NCBI GenBank assembly: GCA_947179155.2
Contig: OX359286.1
Span: 13,953,913-14,017,912, forward strand
DNA: 64,000 bases
Direction: 5' to 3'
From: Hedera helix
Taxonomy: Eukaryota > Streptophyta > Magnoliopsida > Apiales > Araliaceae
In this document: piece after piece, positions 48,124 to 57,648 of the stretch
Position numbering within the stretch: position 1 is the stretch's first letter
How the letters are laid out: the number at the start of each line of letters is the position of its first letter
Notes under the pieces: model-generated
Seen by the model: the letters and a program-made list of their open reading frames with translations, nothing else
Told to the model about the DNA's origin: nothing
Database searches by the model: none
Program-made: the position numbers and the translations under genes

Positions 48124-48188
48124 TTAAGCCCGAGCAGGTAGGAGGTTTAGGGACTAACAAAGGGAAAGGAAAAGTGACCCCGCAATAG
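48124..48188 (+). CDS. PE...KGKGK micro-exon in LTR
   Basis: After the acceptor, two bases complete a split codon, then KPEQVGGLGTNKGKGKVTPQ and TAG. Compared with the frame at 31936, the codons for KGKGK differ at third positions only (aaa ggg aaa gga aaa against aag ggt aag gga aag). Function unknown. Confidence 0.45.
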
Positions 48189-48407
48189 TGTCTAGTTATT
48201 ATACAGTTGTAAATGTCATAAATTGTAATATGTAGTGTAAAGTTAATATTTTGTAATGCATAAAGGTCTGTAAACTTGGGATAGTTATGTAATATTCTAA
48301 AATAAGTTATGTTATTCAGAAATGAATGAATGTAATTGCATGGTAGATTGGTATCATGAGCACTGAACCCGAGATTCATGGAACCCAGATTTGGGTGCAT
48401 CAAAGGT

Positions 48408-48419
48408 TGGTATCAGAAC
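48408..48419 (+). promoter_or_regulatory. Primer-binding site
   Basis: TGGTATCAGAAC, six bases after the LTR end, is one base off the initiator-Met site at 6856. Confidence 0.8.
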
Positions 48420-48620
48420 AGATAGGTTTTAAACCTTAGAAGAGAAAACCTTAGGAATATTACCATAAGGAAGATAACAAAACTCATTTAGAGTCTTAGG
48501 AGGCGAATCGTGGGGATTTGTCAAAGTTAAAAAAAAATTCATATTATGTGCTATATGTTATGTGTAATAGAGATAAGTTAATTGCATTGAACTAAATAAT
48601 TGTTCATGCGATTATGTAGT

Positions 48621-49189
48621 ATGCCAGAGATTGGAGAATCTAGTTGAGCAGTAGAGGAAGATTGGCATGATATTCCCATGGTTCTAGTAGCTGCTCCACC
48701 AGTTGCTGGTACAAGTAAAGCGAGGTGAGTATAAAGAAGATCCAGAGAAATTGGAAGGAAATTCTGATGGGGAATTTCCTGAAAATGAGTCATTTGAGCA
48801 GAGGGATACTGACCAATAATGGGTGAATGGGTTAATACAACAGAATAGTGGGTTTGTAAATATAATCCTGGAGTTAAAAACTCAGGCAGCAGAACATCAG
48901 ATAATTGTTGAGCAGAATGAGACCGCGGTGCAAATATTGGTCAGTAGAAACTTAGAGTTGGAGAATATGGTAAATATAGAAGTAGTGAACAATGAAGTAA
49001 TTTGGGTGGAGAATATTCATCGGAATTGTTATCTGACTATAAGAGGGCATAAGCTAGCAGTCGATTTAATTCTTATTCGATTATGGGAGTTTAATGTAAT
49101 ATTGGGAATGGATTGGTTGTATAACCACGGGGCGGTGATTGACTACTGGAAGAAATGTGTGAACCTTTAGACTCCTAATATATCTAAGG
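48621..49189 (+). pseudogene. Remnant of leader ORF fused by deletion to protease
   Basis: The ATG at 48621 starts MPEIGESS, a stop, then AVEED...IPM and VAAP. This matches the start of the coiled-coil ORF at 54666 (MTEIGQSS, AVEE, IPM, VAAP). After frame breaks, a heptad-like stretch (48823-48960, ELKTQAAEHQIIVEQNETAV) leads straight into protease sequence (VNIEVVNNEVIWVENIHRNC, then ILGMDWLYNHGAVIDYWKK) equivalent to about 57060-57255. The deletion removes all of gag and the protease active site. The piece ends at 49189, where a minus-strand LTR begins. Confidence 0.75.
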
Positions 49190-50813
49190 TGTAATGCCCC
49201 AGGAATTCCAGTACTGGCCAAGGGCGACCCTCGGTCGTTAACGAACAAGCTTCTCCTTACTAACCATAACATAATATAATACAATGCTGCTAAAAACTCA
49301 AACAATTTAAACTTTTATAATATTCCCTTAAACTTTGTCTCAAAATTGCAATCTTTACATTAATCATACCAACTCAGATCATTTATAAATCATGACTTAG
49401 TGTATTACAATTATTGTGAGTATACAAAAGCTCACACTTCAACCATAAGTCGCTATGACTATTTATCGACTGCTTTTAACTAATCGAGTTCACAACTATT
49501 AGCACTCGTCTTTATATATAATTGTCCATCACTACTGTTACAAGGTCTTTAAACAAGAGTAATACAAAGCAGTGATTATCCCGAAATGTTACATCAAGAG
49601 ATTTAAATAATTCCACCAACAAGGTTTTATAACCAATATAACTTCAATTATTTCCTTTAAGGCTATTGGGATCTTCAAATTTCTCACGTTTTGCTGAAAA
49701 TGTTTATTTATAACAAGAGTGAGCACGATGGCTCAACAAGTTTAATAGTTATCACATAACATGTAGTTTATGTTTAAATCATGCTTCATGCTTCGCATTT
49801 ATATATGCATCATTCTTCTCATGCATTGCATTTATCCAATTACTCCATGCTTACAATGCATCTCAATATTTTTAAGTTACATAATTCATATAACACCCTT
49901 TAACTCATAGCATCAATTGTATATCAGCTATTCACATCATATGACTATACAAAGACATATTAAAAATCAATTTGCACATACAATAAGTGCACACATAACA
50001 ATTATACATATAACAACAAGTTTATAAGAACCTCACATAATACTGAAAAATTTGCCTGAATTGCTTCCACGCTTATGCTTACACAATTCAATTTACCTCA
50101 TTCGAAAGACCTAATATAATTATCTTTCAATTAGTAACGCATATAGGGATTCATTTATCATTTTCAAATAAATTGACTTAACAACACATAGTTTCCTATT
50201 TACTAACTCATAAATTATAGGGCAATATTATCACTCTTGGATAATATTTTAATTATCGACCAGTATTATTAATAATACCTCATTCAATTGCAAACGTTAT
50301 TAAGTATTGAACAACATCTTAATTGGTTAATAATATTATTAAGCCCTTAAAAATATTTACCAAATTACTAACATTATTAATCATTTAATAATATTTCATC
50401 ACTTGCTATTAAATATTTAATAATAATTTACTCTTTTACTAATATTTAAAGACTTAAACAATTAAATATAAATTGTCTAATCACTTTATCATTTTCTTAA
50501 TTCATTTACTTTATTTATTTAATATTAATTAATTAATTAATTTAATTAAAGTTACTTGTTATTTATCATTACACATTAATGATGTAATAATTAACTAGTT
50601 TATTAACTTTAATTTCCTTTAATTATTATTTAATGTTAATTTAAATAATAATTAATTAATTAATTGTCCTTATTTATGACTCTTCGAAGTCCTAGACACC
50701 AATACTCGAGTATATTCAAAATTGGTGAGGGAATTCTACACAAATGGAGTCTATGAGGATGGAAATCCTGTCCACAAATATATATTTTTGAAAGTCTGAG
50801 CATGTGACATGCC
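49190..50813 (-). mobile_element. Minus-strand LTR, partial
   Basis: The left end TGTAATGCCCC is the reverse of an LTR terminus (GGGGCATTACA). It carries the acceptor module on the minus strand and AATATTATTAA-type hairpin units at 50265-50460, so orientation is clear. It is cut at 50813, where the Tekay-like element begins, and probably resumes beyond the window. No coding sequence. Confidence 0.65.
49694..49740 (-). promoter_or_regulatory. LTR acceptor module
   Basis: Minus strand: 47 bases from CTTGTTGAGCCATCGTGCTC to AACATTTTCAG. Confidence 0.6.
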
Positions 50814-51530
50814 TGTAATGACCACGAATTTCATTAGTCATTGTAAATATACTTAATAAATATTTAGCAATGAAATTATACTTTTTGTATTAGTTAATTG
50901 TGCATTAGATAATTAAATAAATGTACTTATGTGCTTGTATATTTATTTAAAGAATTAAAGCAATGTGTATAATTAATTAAAGCAAATCTAATTGGATTAT
51001 ATTTTTAAATCCAAATGAGTTGATAAACTAGGTTAAAGATATTAACCTAGTAGCCCATGTATGTAATTTAATTACTAGCCCATGTAATTAATTAAACAAG
51101 CCCAATGCTTGATTTAATTAAATGTATCCTAGAATAATTAATGTAAGCCCAATGTGTTATTTAAATTGAGCCTAAACAATTTAATTGAATAAGTCCAATG
51201 GAAGTTATTCCCAAGCCCAATGTGGAGCCCAATAGGAGGTCAAACTTTGGTCAATATATATATATATATAGATGTATATATGCACATTTTAGCATTAAAA
51301 ATAAAGGAAAAATGACTTGAAAAAGCCAATTTGCTGAATTTTTGAGGGCCCCACTTGGATAACTTGATTTCCTAGGTTGCTTGAAAATCCATCCATGGCA
51401 TAAGTTGGCCAACAACTCTAGTCATTCCAAAAGTCTATCAACTAGTCATTCAATCAAATAGTAATTATAATTAAGCTTTAATTTCACCAACATGAGTGAA
51501 TTAGCAAGCTAATGAAGGATTAGTGGTGGG

Positions 51531-51540
51531 CTATAAATAG
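51531..51540 (+). promoter_or_regulatory. TATA box of the 5' LTR
   Basis: CTATAAATAG, followed by a GAGAGAGAG leader. The 3' LTR copy is at about 61077-61086. Confidence 0.7.
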
Positions 51541-52330
51541 AATGCTCCACATTTGGTATTGATTGTTAGTTCATTTGCTAGAGAAAAGAGAGAGAGAGAG
51601 AGCTTTTGTGAGTTAAAAGAGAGATACACTTGTGTTTGTGTGAGAAAAAGCTAGAGGAAGCCTTGGTGAATGTCCAATAGCTACACAACCTACTTTGGTA
51701 TAAGGAGAAAGAGAGTCAACAAATCACAAGGGTTTAAAAGTTCTCTAAACTTCATTTTATTTCATTTTTGTAGTCTAGAAAGTTTTTGATCGGTTAAAAT
51801 CTATTTTTAACCGATCAAAACTCGTTTTGATGATCTAGAGGTATTTAACTATGTAATATATGTATATTCATAGATCTATGTGTTTATAACATGATTTGGT
51901 AGGTTAGAAATGCATAGAAGTTAAAGAAATATGTGTAACATGATTTACCGGTAAACCCTAACTATGCATGCTAGGTTTATGGTTGTATTTTGAAATGTAC
52001 AAATCGGAAAGTGGATTTTTATGGCTAGAAAGCTAGATTTATGAGTTTTAAAGATAAATTTTTTTTGAACTTTTCAAAAGTATTGAATAACAAAGAAGTT
52101 ATAGCTTTTACCGAAAAGGATCTCGTTTTTCAACCCTAAGTGGTTCGATCAGTAAATTTCGTGTAAAACGTTTTCAAAAAGAAGATCGAACCATGGAATA
52201 TTGTAAAACATTAAGTTAGGAACACATCAACACTGATTTGGTGTTATTTGGATGTGTAGATTTCATTTAATCAATATTTGATCAAAGGGTATCAAAATTG
52301 TCACAAAAAAATCAAAAAGTGGCCCTTACT

Positions 52331-52386
52331 GCAGTACAGCGCCGGGGCACCGTCTGCAGTGTTAATCACTGTGCCGCGGCGCAGTG
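52331..52386 (+). repeat. GC-rich palindrome block
   Basis: CAGTACAGCGCCGGGGCACCG followed by CACTGTGCCGCGGCGCAGTG, which is one base short of a perfect 20-bp palindrome. The 3' LTR copy (61910-61929) is perfect. A similar block is at 47150-47220 in another family. Confidence 0.75.
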
Positions 52387-52495
52387 CACTGTTACCAGAA
52401 AAAAATAAAAACCCGAACCGGGTCGGGTCGGGTCAGAAAATGAAAAATGTTCCAAAAATTCATTTTAGTATTTTTGGACTTAATAAATATATTTT

Positions 52496-52498
<3 letters not shown>

Positions 52499-52562
<64 letters not shown>
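52499..52562. repeat. TA microsatellite
   Basis: About 32 TA units between the GC block and the hairpin array. The 3' LTR has its own run at 62052-62108. Confidence 0.95.
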
Positions 52563-52566
<4 letters not shown>

Positions 52567-52625
52567 GAATCAATGATTTGAAAGTGTATAAATTATATTA
52601 TTGAAATAATAATATAATAAAGGTA

Positions 52626-53165
52626 ATAAAATATTATTAAATAAATAATAATATTAGAAAATTACTAAAATATTATTAAGTGTATAATAATATTATAAGG
52701 TCAATAAAATATTATTAAATGATTAATAATATTAGATAATCAATAAAATATTATTAAATGAATAATAATATTAGGTATATACTAGAATATTATTAAATGA
52801 TTAATAATATTAGTTACTTAATAAAATATTATTAAATGATTAATAATATTAGATAATTAATAAAATATTATTAAATGATTAATAATATTAGCTACTTAAT
52901 AAAATATTATTAAATGATTAATAATATTAGATAATTAATAAAATATTATTAAATGATTAATAATATTAGTTACTTAATAAAATATTATTAAATGATTAAT
53001 AATATTAGATAATTAATAAAATATTATTAAATAATTAATAATATTAGTTACTTAATAAAATATTATTAAATGATTAATAATATTAGATAATTAATAAAAT
53101 ATTATTAAATGATTAATAATATTAGCTACTTAATAAAATATTATTAAATGATTAATAATATTATA
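52626..53165 (+). repeat. Array of 39-bp hairpin units (5' LTR)
   Basis: About 14 units with AATATTATTAA, loop ATGA, TTAATAATATT. Linkers alternate between AGATAATTAAT and GYTACTTAAT, giving a roughly 78-base higher-order repeat. The 3' LTR array (62146-62797) is longer, about 17 units, so copy number changed after insertion. Confidence 0.85.
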
Positions 53166-54069
53166 TATTTATTTTGAACTATATTAAATAATTAATATAA
53201 GTTCTTTGTGTTTGAAATATTACCAAGTAGTGATAATATTTCCTAAGTATTTAATTACCCATAATTGATCAATTATGTGGTTCGTAAGGTTTATAAAGAT
53301 CATTATACTTACATGTATATGATACTAATTTAAGACCAAATTGATTTAATTGTTAGGTCCGTTCAAGGATTGTTAGATTAATTTGGTTAGCAATAAACGA
53401 CGCACGAGGCAAGTTTTTCTAACTTTAGCTTGTAATTTCTATTCCAAGTTTTCTACCCTTAACTTGTACTTATTGTTGCAATTATTATTCAACAATATTT
53501 ACATTTCAATTATTGTTGAGCAAGTATTCTACACTCGTAGTTACTTGACAGACCTTTGAGTGAATTAATTATAAAAAATTACTTCACATCGTTATTGATT
53601 ATTGTATTCGCACATAGTACTTTTACAACTGTTTAAGAATGTTTAAGCTAATCGTGTCGGCTAGACAAATGCATTTTAAATTCATTTAATTGAATATTAT
53701 AAGAGCTTATCCAAACCATTGGCTGGTGCGGATTCTTACAGTAAGACTGAGAAAGAACAACCCTAGTTGAAGGGGATTTTTAATTGTCGGAGAACCGACC
53801 GCGCGCAAGAAAACTAAATGTGATGCATATACATAGGACATGAGAGGACTGATCCCCTCAAGTGTCCCGTTATTTTTAACAAGGAGTCAGACATTGTATG
53901 TCTGTTTTACCTTAGTAGCAGTTCATGGTCATTAAGGACCACTCGCAGTAAAGAGTCAATTCCTTCTTTTATTAAACATTGATTCTTGTTATCTTTCACA
54001 ATTGTTATTGTTGAAACCTTGAAGTTATTTCCCTTCATCATGATATATCTTATGATTGTTGTTTATAAA

Positions 54070-54121
54070 CTTGCTGAGCCATTTAGTTCCTCATTCTTAC
54101 TATATCATGACTTTATTTCAG
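54070..54121 (+). promoter_or_regulatory. LTR acceptor module
   Basis: 52 bases from CTTGCTGAGCCATTTAGTTC to CTTTATTTCAG. With the donor at 51732 it would remove 2.39 kb, including the microsatellite and hairpin array. Confidence 0.6.
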
Positions 54122-54174
54122 CCAATCCCGAAAGCTCTAAATCGGATAAAGGCAAGGGGAAAGCGAATGTTTAA
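54122..54174 (+). CDS. PE...KGKGK micro-exon in LTR
   Basis: After the acceptor, two bases complete a codon, then NPESSKSDKGKGKANV and TAA. Phase and layout match 31936 and 48124. The frame is also open upstream to an ATG at 53986, so unspliced translation (62 codons) cannot be excluded. The matching start codon for a spliced product was not found in the predicted first exon. Confidence 0.45.
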
Positions 54175-54425
54175 TTTTAGTAGTTGCATGCTAGTTTAGT
54201 TTACTGTTATGTAATTACTGTTGTAAATCTTTTGTATTTCCCTTAAGATATGAAATGTTTAAGATTAAGGTAATAGACCTTGGGAAGTGTAGCCTTTTGA
54301 TTAAGGAACCTTTTGTATTATTCCGCGAAGCTTGAATACAATTTATGTATTTGATTATTGTTTAGTATTGTACAGTGAGAACCAAACCCAAGGTTAAAGA
54401 ACCCGAATTTGGGGTCGTCAAAGGT

Positions 54426-54436
54426 TGGTATCAGAG
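54426..54436 (+). promoter_or_regulatory. Primer-binding site (initiator Met tRNA)
   Basis: TGGTATCAGAG, five bases after the 5' LTR. Confidence 0.9.
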
Positions 54437-54665
54437 TTGTAGGTTAGAAACGCTAGGATTTGCGAAACCTAGGTTATAACCTTAGTACTAAACTCTTATC
54501 GAGTACGTTAGGAGATGAATCGGGGAGATTCATCATGTTGTGTATTTTTGGAGATGGATTGAGAAAATCCATCGAGCCGAGATGTACATGATAAAATATC
54601 ATTTCATTTCATCAATGAATATATTTTATTGTTGTACTAACATGTGTTATTTATGTTATTGTAGG

Positions 54666-55358
54666 ATGACGGAGATAGGACAGTCGAGCATTGCTGTAGA
54701 GGAGGTGATTTTTACGGATATCCCTATGGATACCGCATAGCCACGGGTGGCTGCACCTGTCGAGGAGCCAGAGTCAGATCCCGAGGAGGGAGATAGAGAG
54801 AACGCTGTCTGGGGCGGAGTTATGGGACAATTCAGTGAGGAGGAGGCCGATACTGATGATGAGAAGGATGAGGAGCCAGCTAAGTATGTTGATGGTATGG
54901 GCACTGTCGCCAGTGACATCATCGATACTCTCACTACGGCTAACGATGAGCTAGAGGAGAGGGTTCAGCACCTTGAGGAGCAGAACCAGATCCACCAGCA
55001 GACGGAGCAGCAGTACAGAGATACAACTTATATGTTCTCTGGCGAGAACATAGAGCTGAAGGCGAGGATGGCCGAGATGGAGGCCAAGTTGGTAGCCGCT
55101 GAGCTGAAGATTCAGTAGACGCAGGCAGAGAGGGAGGCCATGAGGGGCCAAATGCAGCAGGCCATTGAGGCGAGGTTAGATATGGAGTTTCAGCGTGATG
55201 CAGCTCACGGACAGATGATGGAGCTGGAGGACGAGGTCATAGAGAAGAGGGTGAGGATAGATAGGCTCAGTTACGTTTATCGCTCATCATTTGGTAGATT
55301 CCAGAGTATGGTGCACTATTACCCTGCTGAGGAGGGCCAGACCCTTGCACACCATTAG
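54666..55358 (+). pseudogene. Leader ORF: acidic and coiled-coil protein between LTR and gag
   Basis: One frame from MTEIGQSS to TAG at 55356, about 230 codons, interrupted by TAG at 54738 and 55116. After an acidic linker (DPEEGDRENA, EEEADTDDEKDEE) comes a long heptad-like region (from about 54940: ELEERVQHLEEQNQIHQQ, then IELKARMAEMEAKLVAAELK and beyond). After 55341 the neighbouring frame continues codon-like to TAG at 55426-55428 (AIGDEEYDDAVRRGMRR), suggesting a late one-base shift. An acceptor-like TTGTAG precedes the ATG. The element at 48621 keeps the same N-terminal motifs, so this is a real family gene. I do not recognise the protein; it is not gag, and Tekay elements are not generally described with it. 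Confidence 0.65.
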
Positions 55359-55428
55359 TAGGGGCGTGGTCAGGGCCATTGGAGATGAGGAGTACGACGA
55401 TGCGGTTCGTCGAGGGATGCGCCGTTAG

Positions 55429-55773
55429 TTGTATTTTCTTCCGTTATGATGTATGTACATAGATGCAGTAGAAACCCTACTTTTGTTCTGATAGAGGGTT
55501 AGTATATTGTAAATCCCAACTCTATGAAGTTGTGGGATATGTTAGATCCCGTCTTTTGTTTTGACCATCGGGATTAGCAGCGTTTATAGCAGTATGCTTA
55601 TGATGTAAAAGTGCTATGCACTGTGTTTTAGCATATGAATATAAATGCATTTCCGTTTATGTTTATATGTGTCGAGATGATTATTTGTGCTTTGGTTTAA
55701 ACTACTTAAGCTACAAAATGAAAGTAAAAAGATTGAAACAACTTTAATAAATTAAATTTTCTTTATACAGAAA
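55429..55773 (+). other. Non-coding spacer with acceptor before gag
   Basis: About 345 bases without a frame. It ends ATTTTCTTTATACAG just before the gag ATG, a good plant 3' splice site with ACTTTAAT upstream as a possible branch point. Confidence 0.5.
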
Positions 55774-56622
55774 ATGCCGCCACAGAGAAGAAATCAACGA
55801 CTACCCCCACCACCACCCGAAGAGTCAGTGAATGCCGGAGGGGTACCACCCAACCCTGTCCAAGAGTTCGTGGAAATGCTAATGGGAGCATTCCGCGGAC
55901 GCAACGCAGAGGCTACTGGAGCAACAAACCATGCCGCTCCACTAGCAAGTTTTAAAGATTTCAAACTAATAGGACCACCCGAGTTCAAAGGGACCACGGA
56001 TCCTATAGAAGCACAGACCTGGATAGAGGAGATGGAAAAAGTCTTCGAGGTTGCACGAGTTCGGGAGGAGCAAATGACCTCATTTGCTACCTTCATGATG
56101 AAAGGAGAGGCCAACCATTGGTGGAAGGCTAATAAGAGTAGAGCAGGGGAGGGAACGATCGCGTGGGCGCGATTCAAAGAGGTATTCTTGGAAAACTACT
56201 TTCCAGAGAGTACAAAGGCTAGGATGGAAATTAAATTCCTAGAGCTTAAGCAGGGGAACTTGTCCGTATCAGAATACGCCGCCAAGTTCAATGAATTGGC
56301 AAGATTTGCTTCACACCAGGTGGACACCGAGGCAAGACGCGCCAGAAGATTTGAGCCGGGGCTGAAACCGTGGGTTTACAGTCGAGTAGCTGTTCTCCAG
56401 ATCACAAACTTTGCAACATTACTGGAGAAAGCTATCATAGCTGAAGGTGGGAACGAAGCTTTGAACAAGCACAACCAAGAATGGAACAAGAAGAGAAACG
56501 ATGGGGGAAACCGAGAGGGTAGCAGCGGGGGCAGCAACTCGAACAAACGCAAGTGGAATAACAACAGCAGTTCGGGGACACCCCAGGGAAGTGAATCCAA
56601 GAAAGCCAGTAAATGCAGTTAG
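55774..56622 (+). CDS. gag: Gag segment (capsid-like), 282 codons before TAG
   Basis: Begins MPPQRRNQRLPPPPPEE, a Pro-rich start. A retrotransposon-gag domain follows at about residues 68-185, with WIEEMEKVF, HWWKANKSRAG, FLENYFPESTKARME and EYAAKFNELARFA landmarks. A basic Asn/Gly/Ser-rich tail leads to the first zinc knuckle. The TAG falls within that first CCHC motif. Beyond it the frame continues through two further knuckles (CYNCGQEGHIAPNC at about 56668 and CFACGAIDHQFKDC at about 56731) and a poly-Asn tract at 56815-56841. Gag would form the particle and bind the element RNA. The ATG is chosen because it follows the acceptor-like site and no earlier in-frame ATG is plausible. Confidence 0.85.
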   Translation: MPPQRRNQRLPPPPPEESVNAGGVPPNPVQEFVEMLMGAFRGRNAEATGATNHAAPLASFKDFKLIGPPEFKGTTDPIEAQTWIEEMEKVFEVARVREEQMTSFATFMMKGEANHWWKANKSRAGEGTIAWARFKEVFLENYFPESTKARMEIKFLELKQGNLSVSEYAAKFNELARFASHQVDTEARRARRFEPGLKPWVYSRVAVLQITNFATLLEKAIIAEGGNEALNKHNQEWNKKRNDGGNREGSSGGSNSNKRKWNNNSSSGTPQGSESKKASKCS

Positions 56623-56862
56623 TGCGGAAAGAACCACACTGGGGAGTGCCTGAAAGGAAGGAATGTCTGCTATAATTGTGGGCAAGAGGGGCACATCGCT
56701 CCCAATTGTCCCACACCGAAGAAGAAGGGTTGTTTTGCCTGCGGGGCCATAGACCATCAGTTTAAGGATTGTCCAAAGAAGAAGAACACCGGAGGGAGTT
56801 CGGGCTTTAGGGGAAACAACAACAACAACAACAACAACAACAAACTAACCATTGGAGGCCCA

Positions 56863-57639
56863 GTGCCACAGAACAAACCCACGGCACGGACTTTCAACAT
56901 GATGGTGCAGGATGCCGTTGAATCAAAAGACGTGGTGTCAGGTATTATTCCGATCAATGATATAAATGCTTACGTATTATTTGATTCGGGTGCTACCTGT
57001 TCATTTGTGTCTGATGAATTAGCTAGACGGTTAGAATTACCTAGAGAAAAACTAGAGAACCCAATGAACATAGAAGTTGCTAATAAAGAAGTGATTCCTG
57101 TAGAGTATGTACATAGGAACTGTTGTGCTGAAATCAGGGGTCAGAAGTTGAGTGTAAATTTAATTCCGATACGTTTGGGGGAGTTTAACGTTATACTTGG
57201 AATGGATTGGTTGTTTAACCACGGAGCTATAATTGATTGTCAGAAGAAGTGTATACACCTTAAGACACCGAACAGGTCTAAGGTCGTATTTTATGGCAGC
57301 AAGTCGTCTAGACAATCTGCATGTCTGACGATGATGCAGGCCAAGAAACTGTTGAAGAAGGGTTGTGTAGGGTATTTAGCTCACATAGTGGACACACAGA
57401 TGGTGAATCCCGAGATGGAGCAAATACCAGTAGTGAGGGAATTCATGGACGTGTTTCCAAACGAACTGCCAGGTTTACCGCCAGATAGGGAGATAGAGTT
57501 TGTAATTGATTTGGTACCGGGGACAACACCAATATCAAAGGCACCATATAGGATGGCTCCAGTAGAAATGAAGGAGTTAATGATCCAACTACTGGAGTTG
57601 TTGGATAATAAGTACATTCAACCAAGTGTTTCTCAATGA
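56863..57639 (+). CDS. Aspartic protease and start of RT segment
   Basis: Retropepsin-like protease with the catalytic motif DSGAT (Asp codon at 56983) in VLFDSGATCSFVS, then a flap-like NVILGMDWLFNHGAIIDC. After a linker comes the conserved start of the reverse transcriptase (FPNELPGLPPDREIEFVIDL, PYRMAPVEMKEL). TGA at 57637 interrupts the RT shortly before LFVKKKDGS. The protease would cut the polyprotein. The segment is continuous in frame with gag upstream and RT downstream; the ATG at 56863 is not a real start. Confidence 0.85.
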   Translation: MPQNKPTARTFNMMVQDAVESKDVVSGIIPINDINAYVLFDSGATCSFVSDELARRLELPREKLENPMNIEVANKEVIPVEYVHRNCCAEIRGQKLSVNLIPIRLGEFNVILGMDWLFNHGAIIDCQKKCIHLKTPNRSKVVFYGSKSSRQSACLTMMQAKKLLKKGCVGYLAHIVDTQMVNPEMEQIPVVREFMDVFPNELPGLPPDREIEFVIDLVPGTTPISKAPYRMAPVEMKELMIQLLELLDNKYIQPSVSQ

Positions 57640-57648
57640 GGAGCACAT

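Larger units (their letters stand above)
45668..48402 (+). repeat. 5' LTR of a gutted plus-strand element
   Basis: 2,735 bases from TGTAATTTGG to TTTGGGTGCATCA, followed by a primer-binding site, so it is a 5' LTR. Donor-like AGAAG|GTTTAAAAG is at 46256. GC-rich direct repeats GGGGCGAGATGTT at 47128 and 47190 enclose CACTGCGCCGGGGTGCAGT, a block like the palindrome in the Tekay-like LTR. The acceptor module and PE...KGKGK frame are near the end. No 3' LTR is in the window. Confidence 0.8.
50814..54420 (+). repeat. 5' LTR of the Tekay-like element
   Basis: 3,607 bases, TGTAATGACC...GGGGTCGTCA. Order: TATA box 51531, purine leader, donor-like ACAAGG|GTTTAA at 51732, GC palindrome block 52331-52386, GGGTCGGGTCGGGT, TA microsatellite, hairpin array, a GGCTAGAC motif at 53659, GAGAGGACTGATCCCCTC at 53842, acceptor module 54070, KGKGK frame 54122. 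Confidence 0.9.

Noticed and set aside
54656..54934. Ser-rich minus-strand frame opposite the leader ORF
   Set aside because: Mirror of acidic Glu/Asp codons; the plus frame has comparative support.
56620..56622. TAG as a programmed gag-pol read-through codon
   Set aside because: It lies inside a zinc knuckle rather than at a gag/pol boundary, is not followed by a CARYYA-type context, and other stops exist downstream.
56376..56757. Several minus-strand frames opposite gag
   Set aside because: Shadows of a clearly recognised plus-strand gag with no domain of their own.
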